A DNA stretch of 64,000 bases from NCBI GenBank assembly GCA_905234555.1, contig CAJOHO010000005.1:1-64000 (forward strand), written 5' to 3'. The notes below the pieces were generated by a model. It did no database searches. It was not told where the DNA came from and worked only from the letters and a program-made list of their open reading frames with translations. This document shows, piece by piece, positions 40,065 through 49,350 of this stretch (positions are counted from its first letter, which is position 1; each line of letters starts with the position of its first letter). A program made the translations under genes and the position numbers. The DNA comes from an uncultured Bacteroidaceae bacterium. Lineage in GTDB: Bacteria > Bacteroidota > Bacteroidia > Bacteroidales > Bacteroidaceae.

Positions 40065-40283
40065 AATTTTTTTGTTAAGGAAAAAGAATTTTTTTGTGAA
40101 GAAAAAAGGGATTATATGCGAAGGGTAAAGGATTTCTGTGTGAAGGGAAAAGGAAGGGGGTGCAACGACGACTTGCTCTGCTAACGTGCTTTTTTGTTGC
40201 TCTTTTTACAGGTTACGCAATGATAATAAAAATGTTTTCATGTTTTAGGGTTAAATGTTGGATGTTTTTTGAAAAAAATTTTT

Positions 40284-40291
40284 TATCTTTG
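40284..40291 (+). promoter_or_regulatory. -7 element of uxuBA
   Basis: TATCTTTGCAC, 48 nt before the uxuB ATG; -33 not evident. Confidence 0.6.
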
Positions 40292-40338
40292 CACAGATAT
40301 TCATCATGCATCATGCATAATTTTATTCCTTAAAATAT

Positions 40339-41925
40339 ATGAAACTTAATGACATACTGAGCGGCCAGTATAATGCCGCTGAGTGGGAAGCCAAAGGCTA
40401 TGAGCTTCCTAAGTTTAACATCCAGGCTGTACGTGAGAAGACAAAGCAGGAACCCACTTGGGTTCACTTCGGCGGTGGCAACATCTTCCGTGCCTTCCCT
40501 GCTGCCATTCTGAACGATGCCCTGAACACGGGCAAGTATGACCGCGGTGTGATTGTGGCTGAGACGTTCGACTTCGAAGTGATTGACAAGGCGTATGCTC
40601 CTTATCACAACCTCTCGCTGCTGGTAAGCCTGCAGTCTTCGGGAACCATCGAGAAGAAGGTGATTGGAAGTGTGACGGAGGCGCTGAAGGCTGATCCTCA
40701 GTTTGAGGACTGGAACCGGCTGGTAGAGATTTTCCGCAATCCGAGCCTCCAGATGATTTCGTTCACAATTACGGAGAAAGGCTATACGTTCAACGAAGCC
40801 GACTTGGCTCGTAGGCTGAAGCCGCTGTTTGCAATGGGTAAGGTGACGGCTTTGCTGTACGAACGCTTTAAGGCAGGAAAACTGCCCCTCACCGTGCAGT
40901 CGATGGACAACTGCTCACACAACGGCGACAAGGTAAAGGCAGGTGTCTTTGCCTATGCTGAGCGATGGGTGAAGGACGGACTGGTGGAAGAGGCTTTCCT
41001 CAACTACCTGAAGGACGAGACGAAGGTGACTTTCCCTTGGTCGATGATTGACAAAATCACGCCTCGTCCACACGAGAAGGTGAAGGAAATGCTAGCTCAG
41101 GACGGTTTCGAGGACAACGAATACATCGAGACGGAGAAGCACACGTTCACGGCTCCCTTCGTGAATGCCGAGGAGGTGCAATATCTGGTCATCGAGGACA
41201 ACTACACCAACGGACGTCCCCCACTCGACCTGGGTGGCGCACTCTACACCACTCGCGAAACCGTCGATAAGGTGGAGACGATGAAGGTAACTACTTGTCT
41301 GAATCCGCTCCACACGGCAATGTCGATTTATGGCTGCATGCTGGGCTACACGCTGATTTCGGCTGAGATGGCAGACGAGGACCTGCGTCCGTTCATTCAG
41401 AAAATCGGCTATATGGAGGCTATGCCCGTAGTCGTTGACCCAGGTGTGCTGAATCCTTATGAATTCATCGGTGCCGTGATTAACCGCCGTCTGCCCAATC
41501 CTTTCATGCCTGACGCTCCACAACGTATCGCAATGGACACCAGCCAGAAACTGCCTATCCGCTTCGGAGAGACGCTGAAGAAGTACTGTGCACGTGGACT
41601 GGACAAGTCGAACCTCGTGCTGATTCCGCTCACGCTGGCTGGATATGCACGCTACCTGAAAGGTATCAAGGACGACGGCACTCCGTTTGAGTGTTCGCCC
41701 GACCCCATGCTGGCAGAATTGCAGGCTATCGTGGCTCCGCTGGAAATCGGCAAGGACGATCAGGACTGGAGTCCGCTGAAGCAGCTTTATTCTCGCAAAG
41801 ACGTCTTCGGTCTCGACCTCTACGAGGCTGGTCTGGGCGAGCAGATTGAAGGAATGGTGAAGGAACTCTTCGCTGGCAACGGTGCCGTTCGCAAGACCCT
41901 CCACAAGTATGTGGCTGCCCGCTAA
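40339..41925 (+). CDS. uxuB: Mannitol dehydrogenase-family oxidoreductase (fructuronate reductase)
   Basis: Reduces fructuronate to mannonate with NADH in hexuronate catabolism. The 528-residue protein belongs to the long-chain mannitol dehydrogenase family: Rossmann start TWVHFGGGNIFRAFPAAILN (about 40), catalytic region with the ITEKGY and QSMDNCSHNGDKVK motifs, and the C-terminal VTTCLNPLHTAMSIYGCMLG helical domain. The UxuB assignment rests mainly on the next gene, which is mannonate dehydratase, 49 nt downstream on the same strand; other MDH-family activities would look similar. The gap between them is an array of ACCCATAAA repeats. Confidence 0.88.
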   Translation: MKLNDILSGQYNAAEWEAKGYELPKFNIQAVREKTKQEPTWVHFGGGNIFRAFPAAILNDALNTGKYDRGVIVAETFDFEVIDKAYAPYHNLSLLVSLQSSGTIEKKVIGSVTEALKADPQFEDWNRLVEIFRNPSLQMISFTITEKGYTFNEADLARRLKPLFAMGKVTALLYERFKAGKLPLTVQSMDNCSHNGDKVKAGVFAYAERWVKDGLVEEAFLNYLKDETKVTFPWSMIDKITPRPHEKVKEMLAQDGFEDNEYIETEKHTFTAPFVNAEEVQYLVIEDNYTNGRPPLDLGGALYTTRETVDKVETMKVTTCLNPLHTAMSIYGCMLGYTLISAEMADEDLRPFIQKIGYMEAMPVVVDPGVLNPYEFIGAVINRRLPNPFMPDAPQRIAMDTSQKLPIRFGETLKKYCARGLDKSNLVLIPLTLAGYARYLKGIKDDGTPFECSPDPMLAELQAIVAPLEIGKDDQDWSPLKQLYSRKDVFGLDLYEAGLGEQIEGMVKELFAGNGAVRKTLHKYVAAR

Positions 41926-41927
41926 AA

Positions 41928-41971
41928 CCCATTCACCCCATAAAACCCATAAAACCCATTAAAACCCAAAT
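41928..41971. repeat. ACCCATAAA tandem repeat
   Basis: CCCATTCACCCCATAAAACC followed by CATAAAACCCATTAAAACCC in the uxuB-uxuA gap; reverse-strand relatives at 56172 and 11424. Confidence 0.6.
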
Positions 41972-41974
41972 AAC

Positions 41975-43228
41975 ATGGAAAGAACATGGAGATGGTTTGG
42001 CAAGAAAGATAAGATCACCCTTGCCATGCTCAGACAAATCGGAGTGGAAGGTATCGTTACTGCCCTCCACGATGTGCCTCTGGGCGAAGTATGGACACGC
42101 GAGAAGATTCGTGACCTGCGTGAGTATATCGAAAGTTATGGTATGCGCTGGAGCGTGGTGGAAAGCCTGCCGGTGGTGGAAACCATCAAGTATGGAGGTC
42201 CTGACCGCGACCAGCAGATTGAAGTGTATAAGGAGAGTCTGCGCAACCTCTCGGCTGAAGGCATCCATTGTATCTGCTACAATTTCATGCCTGTTCTGGA
42301 CTGGGCACGTACCGACCTTTTCCACAACAACCCCAACGGTGCCACGAACCTCTATTTCAACTACGCCGAATTTGCCTATTTCGACATCTATATCCTCAAG
42401 CGCCCAGGTGCACGCGAGGAATGGGCACAGTTCCAGTTCCCAGAGGGCTGGGGCAAGGGACGCAACGTGTTGGCAGAGTGTGACGAACTGGCTAAGACGA
42501 TGACACCTGAGAAGGATCACAAACTCGTGGAGAACATCGTCATCAAGACACAGGGATTCGTCTCTGGCAATTTCAGCGAGAACGACGAAGCACCTGTTCA
42601 GAAGTTCCGTGAATTCCTCGACCTTTACAAAGGTATCGACAAAGCTCAGTTGCGTGCCAATATGAAGTATTTCCTGGAGGCCATTATGCCTGTTTGCGAG
42701 GAATGCAACATGAATATGTGTGTTCACCCCGATGATCCCCCCATCGAAATACTGGGTCTGCCTCGCATCGTCCGCACCGAAGAGGATATCCAGTGGTTCC
42801 TCGATGCTGTGCCTAACAAGCACAACGGTCTTACGTTCTGTGCCGGAAGCCTTTCTGCAGGTGCCTATAACAACGTGGTGGAGTTGGCAAAGAAATTCGC
42901 ACCACGCACCCACTTCGTTCACCTGCGTTCGTGCCACATCTTCCCCAACGGCGACTTTACGGAAGCCAGCCACCTGGGTGGACGTGCAGACTTGATAGAA
43001 CTCTGCCGCATCTTCGAGAAAGAAAACCCACAGCTGCCCATGCGTGTGGATCATGGAATGACCTTCACCGATGAGCCTGGCGGTATTATGGATGAATCCA
43101 GCCACGGACACAACGCTGGTTACACGCTCCTGGGTCGTATGTTCGCACTGGGTCAGGTGCAGGGCATCCTTGCCACCGTTGATCGCGAACTCGGCATTGA
43201 ATACAAGCAACCTGGATTCTTTGATTAA
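41975..43228 (+). CDS. uxuA: Mannonate dehydratase
   Basis: Converts D-mannonate to 2-keto-3-deoxygluconate. The 417-residue protein has the usual UxuA sequence: MERTWRWFGKKDKITLAMLR at the start (the RWFG motif), GVEGIVTALHDVPLGEVW, the metal-binding region NMNMCVHPDDPPIEILGLPR and the C-terminal RVDHGMTFTDEPGGIMDESS H containing metal ligands. Length is normal. Together with uxuB it forms a two-gene hexuronate operon ended by a strong terminator. The upstream isomerase (uxaC) and downstream kdgK/kdgA are not adjacent here. Confidence 0.96.
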   Translation: MERTWRWFGKKDKITLAMLRQIGVEGIVTALHDVPLGEVWTREKIRDLREYIESYGMRWSVVESLPVVETIKYGGPDRDQQIEVYKESLRNLSAEGIHCICYNFMPVLDWARTDLFHNNPNGATNLYFNYAEFAYFDIYILKRPGAREEWAQFQFPEGWGKGRNVLAECDELAKTMTPEKDHKLVENIVIKTQGFVSGNFSENDEAPVQKFREFLDLYKGIDKAQLRANMKYFLEAIMPVCEECNMNMCVHPDDPPIEILGLPRIVRTEEDIQWFLDAVPNKHNGLTFCAGSLSAGAYNNVVELAKKFAPRTHFVHLRSCHIFPNGDFTEASHLGGRADLIELCRIFEKENPQLPMRVDHGMTFTDEPGGIMDESSHGHNAGYTLLGRMFALGQVQGILATVDRELGIEYKQPGFFD

Positions 43229-43248
43229 GATCCAACTCCGACTAAAAC

Positions 43249-43287
43249 AAAGCCTCCTGCTCAGCACAACGCTGAACAGGAGGCTTT
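43249..43287. terminator. Strong bidirectional terminator
   Basis: AAAGCCTCCTG-c-TCAGC (43249-43265) pairs with GCTGA-a-CAGGAGGCTTT (43271-43287) between the convergent uxuA and repeat-protein genes. Confidence 0.9.
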
Positions 43288-43309
43288 CAGTTTAGAGGCA
43301 AAGTCCGTA

Positions 43310-46201
43310 TTAACGGAGTACCTTTGTGCGAGATACCTTGCCGTCGGCCTGACGAACCTGCTTGATGAGGATGCCCTTGGCGTTGGCATTGGCTACGCGA
43401 CCCTGGAGGTCGTAGTAGGTAACAGCACCTTCAGTCTTAGAAGTAGCACTGATGCCTGTCTCGTAATCACGTACGTATTCTTTGATGTCGTACCAACCGA
43501 TGTTAGAGTAGTTCTCTTCATCAAGACCACGATAGATGCTACGAACACCAATCTTGCTCCAAGAGAGAATTTCCTCTACTGGCTGGTTGAGGCAGAACGT
43601 CTCACCACCACGATCGATGTCGTATTCGTCAGTAAAGGTGTATGGGAACTCACTCATGCTCTCTTCCAGTGCAATGTAAAGATCTGGAGTTGCTGTGAGG
43701 GTAGAAACCACTCCATCTTTCTCGATAAGAACCTCATAAGAGAGCTTGCTGAGCACCATGTATTCACCTTCGGTATCAACTGTTGGAATATTGAACTCCA
43801 CGTATGGATACTTGGCACCATAAACCTCGAATCCAACAACAGAAGGATCTGCAGGAATGGCTGCTTTCTCCACAAGCTTGGTAATGGTTACATCAGCCAT
43901 TTCGTCCCAAGAACTGCCAGACTCACCAACGCTCTGGAACTCAGCGCAAGTAAAGGTAGAAGTAGCTGCGTCGTACTGCATGGTTGCCCCAGAGAATGCC
44001 AACTCGACATCGCCAAAGAATGATTCATAAACACCCAGATACCAACCAGGAATCGTGACAACACCATCAACCAGTGTTCCCTTCACCCAGGCGTCTGGAC
44101 AATATTGGCTCAAACCCAGGAAGTAAACATCGTTGCCATCGAAACCAACCTGTACCTCGTAAGTTGTTTCTTCCTCATAGTAAGTATCAGTACCTTTCAG
44201 CAAGTAAGCCTCTGTGATGAGAGCTGCTGGAAGTTCAGGCGTCACCGTGGAGTAATCAACATAGTATACGTCCATCTTCACGATACGAGTCTGAAGACCC
44301 TTACCAGGAATGGTGAAAGTCACTTCGTTGGCAGCACCTGTCCAAACGAGCTTCGTGTCAGATGTAGCTTCTACGGTGCCAGTGCTGGCTTCCATCTGGT
44401 TGTCATCCTTACCGGAACGAGGAGCCGTCACATAGAAAATGACCTTACCGATAGGCTCAGCGGTGGAAGTGAGGGTCAGCGTGTTGCCGGAATAGGTGCG
44501 GAGGGCGTTACCCGTAGTGTAGAAAGCAGGTGCGCTGGTTCCTGTTCCCTGAGCGAGAACTCCTACAAGAGTCTCAGAGATGGTGATTCCTTCGATTACC
44601 TGAGAATTCTCAAAACCTTGCTCAGCAGCTACCCAAGTAGCATCTGCTGAGATACCGATGAGCAGACCGGCTTCAATGACGCTGTAGAAGTAGAGATCGT
44701 TGCTCTTTCCGTTCACATAGAGGTTGTTGAGCAGTTCAAACTGACCCTTCTCTGCGTTATAGCGAAAGTAAACATTGTCAAGCTCTGTTTCTTCTTCCTC
44801 GTCACCATCGTATTCTTCGTCATAGTCTTCTTCGTCAGCGTATGGATCGTCGCCAACAACATATACAGAAGTACCGTATTCTGCGTGGACACCTACATAC
44901 TGACCACAAGGAATGGTCACAATGTTATCAGTAAGTGTACCCTTCACCCATCCGTCTGGAACTTCAGGAATGAGGTTCTGGAAATAAACGTCTGTGCCGT
45001 CGATACCAACAACGACAGGACCTGTGAATTCCTCTTCTTCATCTGTGTAGATGAATCCTTCGCAATCCTTCTCCACGGTTACCAGTCCTTCTGGAGGAGT
45101 GACTACCTCAGGACGAGTACCGATATACATAGATGAGAGATAAGCATACAGTCCATCCATGCTGAACATTATACCGTCCGCGTTGATGGTGATGAGGCCG
45201 TCGAGTTCGAAAGTCCCGCGTGCTTCATCGTAAATCATTTCAAAAGGCAAAAGAGTATTGTTGTCTTCTTCGTAACCAGCCAGGAAATACTTGTTGTTTG
45301 CTTCGTCGTAACCGATGAACTGAGGTTCAAATACGACTACTCCGTCCTCAAGCGTACCTTTTACCCATGCACTTGGTAAGCTCTCGCCTAAGGTGAAGAA
45401 CATATAGACATCAGAGCCGTCGAAGCCAACCTTGGTAACGAACTGGAAAGGTGATTGTTGGGCGTCACCCTCTTCATCCCAGCTTACGACTATACCTTCT
45501 ACTGGCATATCCTGAGTTTTGAGTTCGGCTGGAGGAGTGACGAGAGTGAGGTCTTCCTTGACTTCCGTATATACGGAATTCCATTCTGAATAGCCTGTCC
45601 ACGAGTTGTCGTCGGTCCAGAAGCAGCTGAGAATCAGATCCTCGGAAGCACCGTTCAGGGTAATGGTATTGCCATCAATGGTATAAGTCACCTCCGTGAT
45701 GGTTCTGTTGGGAGTGACACTCTCGCCATTGTTACCAAACCACATTTGGATGCCTGCATCATAGTTGGAGCTATAGTACAGGTTCTGGCCAAGAGGAACG
45801 GTGATGGTTTTCTTGTCCTCACTCAGCGTACCCTTCACCCACGATTCTGTGGTATATCCACAGATAGGCTCATAGATGTACACATCGTTACCTGCGAAAA
45901 CCATCGAAATAGCTCCACTCTGTGTGCCCTGATAGGCATAACCACCATTAACATAGGTGCAGTCGCCACTACGTTTGTACACCTTGACTTCGCCTTCGGG
46001 AGCCTCCGTTATGACGGGGAAGTCGGCGGCAGCCTTGCGAGGAGCCTTACGCAGGGTAAGCTGTTCCCTTAAGGACAGCATGCGTTTGGCGTTCTTGGGC
46101 TGCGTTTCTTTCAGACTTCGGTCCGAAATCTTCAAACCAGTCTGAGCGAATGATGTAACAGCAATGAATGCTGCCATCAGAATGAAAGTAAATCTTCTCA
46201 T
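43310..46201 (-). CDS. Large secreted repeat protein
   Basis: 963 residues from ATG 46201 (MRRFTFILMAAFIAVTSFAQ, a signal peptide; the track start adds 25 residues upstream). The body repeats a module of about 100 residues containing VGFDGxDVYFxGL, a PDxWVKGTLxDGxVTIPxGQY step and an AExGTFEL/YNAEKGQFELL-like step; five or so copies are visible (for example GFDGSDVYMFFTLGESLPSA; GIDGTDVYFQNLIPEVPDGW; GFDGNDVYFLGLSQYCPDAW). The C-terminus VTYYDLQGRVANANAKGILI plus KQVRQADGKVSRTKVL is the short beta-strand tail typical of exported Bacteroidales proteins. Acidic, Tyr-rich, no catalytic motif seen. Probably a surface or extracellular beta-propeller-like or adhesive protein. Confidence 0.82.
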   Translation of the reverse strand: MRRFTFILMAAFIAVTSFAQTGLKISDRSLKETQPKNAKRMLSLREQLTLRKAPRKAAADFPVITEAPEGEVKVYKRSGDCTYVNGGYAYQGTQSGAISMVFAGNDVYIYEPICGYTTESWVKGTLSEDKKTITVPLGQNLYYSSNYDAGIQMWFGNNGESVTPNRTITEVTYTIDGNTITLNGASEDLILSCFWTDDNSWTGYSEWNSVYTEVKEDLTLVTPPAELKTQDMPVEGIVVSWDEEGDAQQSPFQFVTKVGFDGSDVYMFFTLGESLPSAWVKGTLEDGVVVFEPQFIGYDEANNKYFLAGYEEDNNTLLPFEMIYDEARGTFELDGLITINADGIMFSMDGLYAYLSSMYIGTRPEVVTPPEGLVTVEKDCEGFIYTDEEEEFTGPVVVGIDGTDVYFQNLIPEVPDGWVKGTLTDNIVTIPCGQYVGVHAEYGTSVYVVGDDPYADEEDYDEEYDGDEEEETELDNVYFRYNAEKGQFELLNNLYVNGKSNDLYFYSVIEAGLLIGISADATWVAAEQGFENSQVIEGITISETLVGVLAQGTGTSAPAFYTTGNALRTYSGNTLTLTSTAEPIGKVIFYVTAPRSGKDDNQMEASTGTVEATSDTKLVWTGAANEVTFTIPGKGLQTRIVKMDVYYVDYSTVTPELPAALITEAYLLKGTDTYYEEETTYEVQVGFDGNDVYFLGLSQYCPDAWVKGTLVDGVVTIPGWYLGVYESFFGDVELAFSGATMQYDAATSTFTCAEFQSVGESGSSWDEMADVTITKLVEKAAIPADPSVVGFEVYGAKYPYVEFNIPTVDTEGEYMVLSKLSYEVLIEKDGVVSTLTATPDLYIALEESMSEFPYTFTDEYDIDRGGETFCLNQPVEEILSWSKIGVRSIYRGLDEENYSNIGWYDIKEYVRDYETGISATSKTEGAVTYYDLQGRVANANAKGILIKQVRQADGKVSRTKVLR

Positions 46202-46244
46202 ACGCAATTTGTTTTGAGTTAATAATAAAAGAATAAATGAATGA

Positions 46245-47318
46245 TCAATTATTTTGCTTTGCAAGAATAGTGGCAAGCATGGGTTGGAGTCGTTCCCAGA
46301 TGCGGTCTGCCGTGAGCAGGTTCATCCGCTCGGCATAGGTCATCTTGCGTTCCAGCTGCACATCCAACGGCACAAAGTCGTCTGGACTGATGCCTGCATA
46401 GCGTTTTCCTTCGTTGGGAAGCCAGATGGACTTGCGGATGCCAGGAGGGAAGATTGCAAACGACGGAACTCCAAGTGCCTGAGCCAGATGGCGCGGACCT
46501 CCTTCATTGCCGAAAAAGAAGTGGCAATTGGCAGTCAGGGCACAGAGGTCTGGCAGGCTGGGTGCTTCAATCGTGGTAAAGATATGCGGATCGTCGTTCA
46601 GCTCATGCTGATAACGGAGGGCGATGTCACGTTCCTTGCCTGCGAAATTGAAGATGATCTGTGCATCGAAGGTCTGGATGATGCGTCGCAACACTTCCTT
46701 CATCGTCTCTGCCGGCAACACCTTGTATTCCAGTCGGGCAGTAGGTGTAGCCAACAGCACAGGACGCTTGAAGTCTATCCCTTTCTCCTCCATCAGCTGG
46801 TGGTAGCGCTGACGCTGCTCATCGCTGACATAGAGGCGGAAATCCTCCGACGGCTTCACATGAACGTACTCGTCGAGGGGACGCAGCAGCAGGTTGTTCT
46901 GCTGAATACGATTGCCTGTTCCCTTTGCATGGTGATCCACACGGTGGGAGAGGATGCCACAGGAGTACCATTTCCTTTCACCGATACGAAGTGGGGTGCG
47001 GAAACGGGTAAAGAGCGAGAAAAGGAGGGTGCGAACTGTCGTCCGCATATCGATGATCAGGTCGTAGCGGGTATCATGCACCGTTCGCCATACCTTTTTA
47101 ATATATGTAAAGAAGTGCTGGTTCTCATCGTTGTTGAAGGTGATGCAACGATCCACGTCCGGATGATTCTCGTAGAGGGTGTGGATGCCTTCGTTGATAA
47201 CAAAGTCAATCTGTGCCTCAGGAAATGTCTGACGCAGTCCATGACACAAAGCCATCGAGAGGACGGAATCGCCCACTCGCCGAAAACGGATAACCAGTAT
47301 ATGTCTAATCTCTCTCAT
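46245..47318 (-). CDS. Glycosyltransferase family 9 protein
   Basis: 357 residues of the heptosyltransferase-like GT9 fold (GT-B). N-terminal HILVIRFRRVGDSVLSMALC with the RxGD motif, and the C-terminal donor-site region CHFFFGNEGGPRHLAQALGV PSFAIF (normally GNDSGxxHxAxA; here GNEGGPRHLAQA). It would transfer a heptose or similar sugar in lipopolysaccharide core synthesis on the inner face of the inner membrane. Its ATG is immediately next to the stop of the upstream GT4 gene, so both belong to one transcript; the secreted repeat protein follows 43 nt later. Confidence 0.9.
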   Translation of the reverse strand: MREIRHILVIRFRRVGDSVLSMALCHGLRQTFPEAQIDFVINEGIHTLYENHPDVDRCITFNNDENQHFFTYIKKVWRTVHDTRYDLIIDMRTTVRTLLFSLFTRFRTPLRIGERKWYSCGILSHRVDHHAKGTGNRIQQNNLLLRPLDEYVHVKPSEDFRLYVSDEQRQRYHQLMEEKGIDFKRPVLLATPTARLEYKVLPAETMKEVLRRIIQTFDAQIIFNFAGKERDIALRYQHELNDDPHIFTTIEAPSLPDLCALTANCHFFFGNEGGPRHLAQALGVPSFAIFPPGIRKSIWLPNEGKRYAGISPDDFVPLDVQLERKMTYAERMNLLTADRIWERLQPMLATILAKQNN

Positions 47319-48377
47319 TTATACACTTAACAGTTTTCTGTAAAGCTCGATGTATTGCTCTATGTGGCGTTCGTAGCTGAAACTGAGGGCATACTGCTTG
47401 ATGGCTTCCATCCGTTTCTCGTCTTCATAGAAATGGGGTAGGAAATCCTTGATGCCTTCCACCAGCGTCTCTGTCCGCAGGTCTTTCCACACGTATGCAT
47501 AATCGCCTGCAATCTCAGGCAGACAGGTGCAAGGTGCCACAAAGACAGCACGGCTGAACTGCATTGCTTCGATGACAGGCAGACCGAATCCCTCACCCTG
47601 ACTGGGGAAGAGGAATGCTTCGCAATGGGCATAAAGCCAGGTACGTTCTGGGTCAAACACCTTGCCCACGAGATGAACATTGGTGATGTTCTCCTGCTCT
47701 ATCCGCTTGCGAATCAGTTCACCAGCAGCAAAATGGTCGTCACCGGCAATGTAGAGTTCCTTGTCAGGAAATGCCTTCATCACATCAAGCAGCAGGTGAA
47801 AGTTCTTCTTCAAACGAATCTGACCGATGGTGAAGAAGAAAGGGCGATCACCCACAAACGCAGGTTTCTGCTGAGGCTTGGTGTCTATTCGCTCCACACC
47901 GTTGTAAATCACCAGCATAGGCTTCTCTCCCAAATGAAAATTTGTTTTCACCTCGTCACCCACAAAACGGGAAATCGTAGTGATGGCATCAGCCTGACGA
48001 ATCTGGCGGCGCAGGAGCAGTTTATGCTTCATGCGGCTCAGCCAGCCTTTCTCACGCAAGTAGTTGAGGTCGTGGATGGTAAGTACCCGCTTCTGACCTT
48101 CCTTCCCATTGGAGAGGCGCAGGTTCTGATTGACAAAATGCCACAGATCCACTTTCGGAATGGCGGCATAGGAGTTCGCACTCCTACGTTTAACGTAATA
48201 GCAATCCACATCTTCTCCTTCGATTTTTCCTTCATAGCCTTCCGGCAAGACAAAGGCAAATCGCAGGTCGGGTAGGCGCAACTCGCTGAACTTTTGAGCA
48301 TAGTTCACGGCTATCTGTCCGAACCCACAAGTGGGATTCTTGATGTTCGTTAAATCAAGGAGAATCGTTTTCTTCAT
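47319..48377 (-). CDS. Glycosyltransferase family 4 protein
   Basis: 352 residues from ATG 48377 (MKKTILLDLTNIKNPTCGFG). GT-B retaining fold: the N-terminal half has VLTIHDLNYLREKGWLSRMK and AITTISRFVGDEVKTNF, the C-terminal half has FFTIGQIRLKKNFHLLLDVM, and the donor-binding signature AFLFPSQGEGFGLPVIEAMQ with the conserved E-x7-E. Likely a mannosyl- or glucosyltransferase for surface glycan. Divergent promoters at 48403-48434 (minus) and 48449-48480 (plus) separate it from the LicD operon, suggesting a shared glycan locus. Confidence 0.92.
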   Translation of the reverse strand: MKKTILLDLTNIKNPTCGFGQIAVNYAQKFSELRLPDLRFAFVLPEGYEGKIEGEDVDCYYVKRRSANSYAAIPKVDLWHFVNQNLRLSNGKEGQKRVLTIHDLNYLREKGWLSRMKHKLLLRRQIRQADAITTISRFVGDEVKTNFHLGEKPMLVIYNGVERIDTKPQQKPAFVGDRPFFFTIGQIRLKKNFHLLLDVMKAFPDKELYIAGDDHFAAGELIRKRIEQENITNVHLVGKVFDPERTWLYAHCEAFLFPSQGEGFGLPVIEAMQFSRAVFVAPCTCLPEIAGDYAYVWKDLRTETLVEGIKDFLPHFYEDEKRMEAIKQYALSFSYERHIEQYIELYRKLLSV

Positions 48378-48402
48378 ATCGGGAGAGTGTGAATTCAAAC
48401 TG

Positions 48403-48434
48403 CAAAGTTAGCGTTTTTTCGCCGAACAGGCAAA
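48403..48434 (-). promoter_or_regulatory. Promoter of GT4-GT9 operon
   Basis: Minus-strand TTTG (48434-48431) and TAACTTTG (48410-48403), 20 nt apart. Confidence 0.78.
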
Positions 48435-48448
48435 TTAGGGTCTTATTT

Positions 48449-48480
48449 TTTGCCTAACTCACTATTTTTTCGTACTTTTG
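48449..48480 (+). promoter_or_regulatory. Promoter of LicD operon
   Basis: TTTG (48449-48452) and TACTTTTG (48473-48480), 20 nt apart, back-to-back with the GT4 promoter. Confidence 0.75.
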
Positions 48481-48507
48481 CATCAATTTTAATCCCTTTC
48501 AGATATC

Positions 48508-49347
48508 ATGCCGGAAAAAATAGTAAAATGTACGATACAGGAACATCAACAGTGCTCCCTGAAAATTCTGCTGGAAGTAGATCGCATTTGTCGCAAGCAT
48601 GACATCCCCTATTTTCTCACCAACGGAACGCTACTGGGTGCGGTGCGACACAAAGGGTTTATTCCTTGGGATGACGACGCTGACGTCGGGATGTTTCGTC
48701 CTGACTACGAGCGTTTTGTCAGCATCGTGCAACAAGAACTGCAGCCTCCCTACGAGTTTGTGGGAATGGAGACAAGCGACAAATATCCGATGGAACTCAG
48801 CAAGGTCATCAACGGCAACACCACCCTGATTGAACGCTGGGGCTTCAACCAACTGGGAGGTGTCTATCTGGATGTCTGGCCTCTCGATGCCGTTTCCGAC
48901 TGCAAGTTTCTGAGATCCATACACTTTTCTCTCTTTAAGATTGCAAACCGCCTCCTCTATATGCGGAACCGTGATCCTTACAAACGTGGACACGGATTGT
49001 CCTCCTGGTGGCCTCGCTTCATTCAGTTCTGCTTCAAGAACCGAACCCTCCAGCGGTTCATCCATTGGGTGCAGACTCTCTGCAATTTTGAGAAGCACGA
49101 ACGCATCTGCATGCTCGACAACGGCGAGAAGACCATCATCACTAAGTCTGTCATCGGTCAGCGCAAAGAGTACGAATTCGAAGGTCACAAGTTCTTTGGT
49201 CCAGAAGACTACGACACCTATCTGTCGCGCCTCTATGGTGACTACATGAAGATCCCTCCAGAAAACAAAAGACGTATTCATCGTCCTGACTATCTGGATC
49301 TTGAACATTCCTACCACGACTATCACGATACCCGTAAATTCAAATAA
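48508..49347 (+). CDS. LicD-family phosphotransferase 1
   Basis: 279 residues. The LicD signature is intact: CRKHDIPYFLTNGTLLGAVR HKGFIPWDDDADVGMFRPDY (about 32-72), then GGVYLDVWPLDAV (about 115). LicD proteins transfer phosphocholine or related CDP-activated phospho-groups to surface glycans or teichoic acids. Which group is used here is unknown; a CDP-forming cytidylyltransferase two genes downstream fits. It opens an operon LicD - kinase-like - cytidylyltransferase - LicD with short gaps. Confidence 0.9.
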   Translation: MPEKIVKCTIQEHQQCSLKILLEVDRICRKHDIPYFLTNGTLLGAVRHKGFIPWDDDADVGMFRPDYERFVSIVQQELQPPYEFVGMETSDKYPMELSKVINGNTTLIERWGFNQLGGVYLDVWPLDAVSDCKFLRSIHFSLFKIANRLLYMRNRDPYKRGHGLSSWWPRFIQFCFKNRTLQRFIHWVQTLCNFEKHERICMLDNGEKTIITKSVIGQRKEYEFEGHKFFGPEDYDTYLSRLYGDYMKIPPENKRRIHRPDYLDLEHSYHDYHDTRKFK

Positions 49348-49350
49348 AAG

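Noticed and set aside
41933-43267. 444-codon minus-strand ORF opposite uxuA
   Set aside because: uxuA on the plus strand is certain by motifs; the antisense ORF has no recognisable domain.
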